Shown one piece after another: positions 62,465 to 64,000 of a stretch of DNA of 64,000 nucleotides. The notes under the pieces are model-generated. The model was not told the DNA's origin and searched no databases. It worked only from the letters and a program-made list of their open reading frames with translations. The DNA comes from Petunia secreta (Eukaryota; Streptophyta; Magnoliopsida; Solanales; Solanaceae). The DNA lies in assembly GCA_029990175.1 (NCBI GenBank), contig JARKIP010000065.1, positions 23,662,501 to 23,726,500 of the forward strand, read 5' to 3'. The number at the start of each line of letters is the position of its first letter. Within the stretch, counting starts at the first letter, position 1. Both the position numbers and the translations under genes were made by a program.

Positions 62465-64000
62465 TCCTCCCCTTCTTGAGAAGATTTCGTCCTCGAAATC
62501 AAGCCCTCCTCGTCCTCCGAAGTTGGACCTACAACACAAGGAACTAAGTCAGCAACATTAAAGGTGTTGGACACGTTATACTCACCAGGGAGGTCGATCA
62601 CGTAGGCATTGTTGTTGATCTTGGTCAACACTTGAAATGGACCATCCCCTCGAGGAGCCAACTTTCCTTTCCTTTGGTTCGGGAAGCGTTCCTTTCGGAA
62701 GTGAACCCAAACCCAGTCCCCCTTCTTTAATTCCAACTTTTTACGCCCCTTGTTTTTCTTCAAGGCAACCTTTGCATAGGCCTCCTCGAGGTTCTTCTTC
62801 ACCTTTGCATGCAATTCGATCAAGGCAGCTGCTCTTCGAGTACCTTCAAAATCAAGAACAGAATCTCGAGGCAATGGGGTTAAATCAAGTGGAATCAAAG
62901 GATTAAAGCCATACACACATTCAAACGGGGTCATGTTGATCATTCTATGCACCGTTCGATTGTATGCGAACTCCATCATGGGCAAACGATCAGCCCAGTT
63001 TCCAACCTTCCCTTTGGTCATTGCCCGAAGCAAAGATCCCAAGGTTCGGTTAACTACCTCGGTCTGTCCATCAGTCTGAGGATGGTGAGACGTCAAGAAT
63101 AGTAGCTTGGTGCCGAGGGCACCCCACAAACATTTCCAAAAATGACTCAAGAACTTCGAGTCTCGATCACTTACAATAGTACGAGGTACACCATGCAATT
63201 TTAACACGTTAGAAACAAACAATGTAGCTACATGCTGTGCATCATCACACTTTTTGCAAGGAATAAAGTGAGCCATTTTTGAAAAACGGTCAACCACAAC
63301 GAAGATGCTATCATGTCCTCCCCCCGACCTCGGTAACCCCAAGACAAAGTCCATGGATATATCAACCCAAGGTCGATCAGGCACAGGCAACGGGGTGTAC
63401 GAACCATGAGGGTTGGACTTCGATTTTGCTTTCTTGCAAACGAGACAAGCGTTGCAAAGCTTTTCCACATCTCGTCGCATTTTGGGCCAATGGAACTGCT
63501 CGGTCAAGATACCAAGAGTTTTATCGACACCGAAGTGTCCCATCAGTCCACCTAAGTGAGCTTCTCGAACCAAGAGCTCTCTCCACGATGACACTGGCAC
63601 ACAAACCCTCCCATTTTTGAAGAGGTAGCCATCATGCCACTGATATTTCTCAACCTTTCGGCCACTCAAGATTGCGTCTCGAACACATTTCAGCTTGGGA
63701 TCGTCCTCGTACATCGACTTGATGCTTTCGAATCCCATGAGCCTAGAGGCGAGAGTGGTCGCTAAGGCAAATTTCCTTGATAGCGCATCGGCCACAACAT
63801 TATCTTTTCCCTTTTTGTAATGAATTACATAGGGAAAGCTTTCAATAAATTCAACCCACTTGGCATGTCTTCGATTTAATTTCTCCTGACCTCGGAGATG
63901 TTTCAAAGACTCATGATCACTTTTGATCACAAACTCTCGAGGCCACAAATAATGCTGCCAATGGGCGAGTGCTCGAACGAGGGCATACAACTCTTTGTCA
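62242..64000 (-). CDS. Gypsy G2 pol, RNase H end and integrase (partial, open to window edge)
   Basis: Minus-strand frame open from the window edge to 62242 (at least 582 codons). It begins in RNase H (LYALVRALAHWQHYLWPREFVIKSDHESLKHL, VVADALSR). It then has the HHCC zinc region (HLGGLMGHFGVDKTLG...CNACLVCKKAK), the integrase core with DISMDFVLGLP, SDRDSKFLSHFWK and DGQTEVVNRTLGSLL, and the C-terminal domain KKGDWVWVHFRKERF through NVSNTFNVADLVP. No chromodomain is seen. The frame passes through the PPT and continues 74 codons into the LTR. No frameshift or stop; it is much better preserved than its relative G1, so a younger insertion. Confidence 0.93.
   Translation of the reverse strand, partial: DKELYALVRALAHWQHYLWPREFVIKSDHESLKHLRGQEKLNRRHAKWVEFIESFPYVIHYKKGKDNVVADALSRKFALATTLASRLMGFESIKSMYEDDPKLKCVRDAILSGRKVEKYQWHDGYLFKNGRVCVPVSSWRELLVREAHLGGLMGHFGVDKTLGILTEQFHWPKMRRDVEKLCNACLVCKKAKSKSNPHGSYTPLPVPDRPWVDISMDFVLGLPRSGGGHDSIFVVVDRFSKMAHFIPCKKCDDAQHVATLFVSNVLKLHGVPRTIVSDRDSKFLSHFWKCLWGALGTKLLFLTSHHPQTDGQTEVVNRTLGSLLRAMTKGKVGNWADRLPMMEFAYNRTVHRMINMTPFECVYGFNPLIPLDLTPLPRDSVLDFEGTRRAAALIELHAKVKKNLEEAYAKVALKKNKGRKKLELKKGDWVWVHFRKERFPNQRKGKLAPRGDGPFQVLTKINNNAYVIDLPGEYNVSNTFNVADLVPCVVGPTSEDEEGLISRTKSSQEGEDDAARSRAYQVIDPPRRPMTRNQAKLLHDVHVHLAWPKENNCSEAEWPSSRIEGIIFRFEPEGKVTEDNKLEDN
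62465..62480 (-). promoter_or_regulatory. G2 polypurine tract
   Basis: Minus-strand purine run including AAGAAGGGGAGGA next to the LTR start, very like the G1 tract. It is inside the integrase reading frame. Confidence 0.82.

Overview
The window is transposable-element-dominated plant (dicot) nuclear DNA. Almost every recognisable coding stretch belongs to an LTR retrotransposon, a Mutator-like DNA transposon or a degraded DUF4283/zinc-knuckle retro-pseudogene. Only one short piece, a CWC15-like first exon near 31.6 kb, looks like an ordinary host gene. tRNA-Met type primer sites, plant-specific element clades and the DUF4283 pseudogene all fit a large-genome dicot. Solanaceae is my best guess, with low to moderate certainty. 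Element names G1, G2 (Ty3/gypsy), A, B, C, D (Ty1/copia) are local labels.

Layout. (1) 1-17202: gypsy G1 on the minus strand. Its 3' LTR is cut by the window start; integrase, RT/RNase H, protease and gag follow, all broken. Its leader is split by a complete nested sirevirus-like copia element, D (5863-15818, TSD GAGGC), and its 5' LTR is at 16418-17202. (2) 17203-22058: mostly unassigned DNA with one degraded DUF4283/CCHC pseudogene. (3) 22068-30963: an 8.9-kb Mutator-like element with a perfect 9-bp TSD. It holds a MURA-type transposase (plus strand) converging on a Ulp1-like protease gene with a DUF1985 region (minus strand), both decayed. (4) 31578-31660: CWC15-like exon, followed directly by copia C (31780-36414, TSD CTAAA). 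C has near-identical LTRs and one gag-pol frameshift. (5) 36486-61728: about 25 kb built only from pieces of copia families A and B in both orientations, with at least seven abrupt junctions. It includes fold-backs of B, a tandem A1-LTR-A2 pair, a 4,434-bp inverted repeat between A2 and A3, and a minus-strand chain A4-LTR(A)-B-LTR(B)-A3-LTR(A). A2, A3 and A4 keep very long open gag-pol frames. (6) 61729-64000: gypsy G2 (minus), inserted into a B fragment and running off the window with an intact integrase region.

The most unusual signals are at DNA level. Element D carries 13 exact and at least 8 one-mismatch copies of the quasi-palindrome GGA[AC]C[AT]G[GT]TCC, spread over LTRs, spacers and genes in all three reading frames. 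G1 carries GAGGCG-CTC-CGCCTC hairpins phased at about 21 bp in a 3+2 pattern, once in each LTR and again in its leader. The A2/A3 palindrome could in principle yield long hairpin RNA. The alternating A/B chain has exchanged the families' promoters. All families were recognised by eye from protein motifs; no database search was run.
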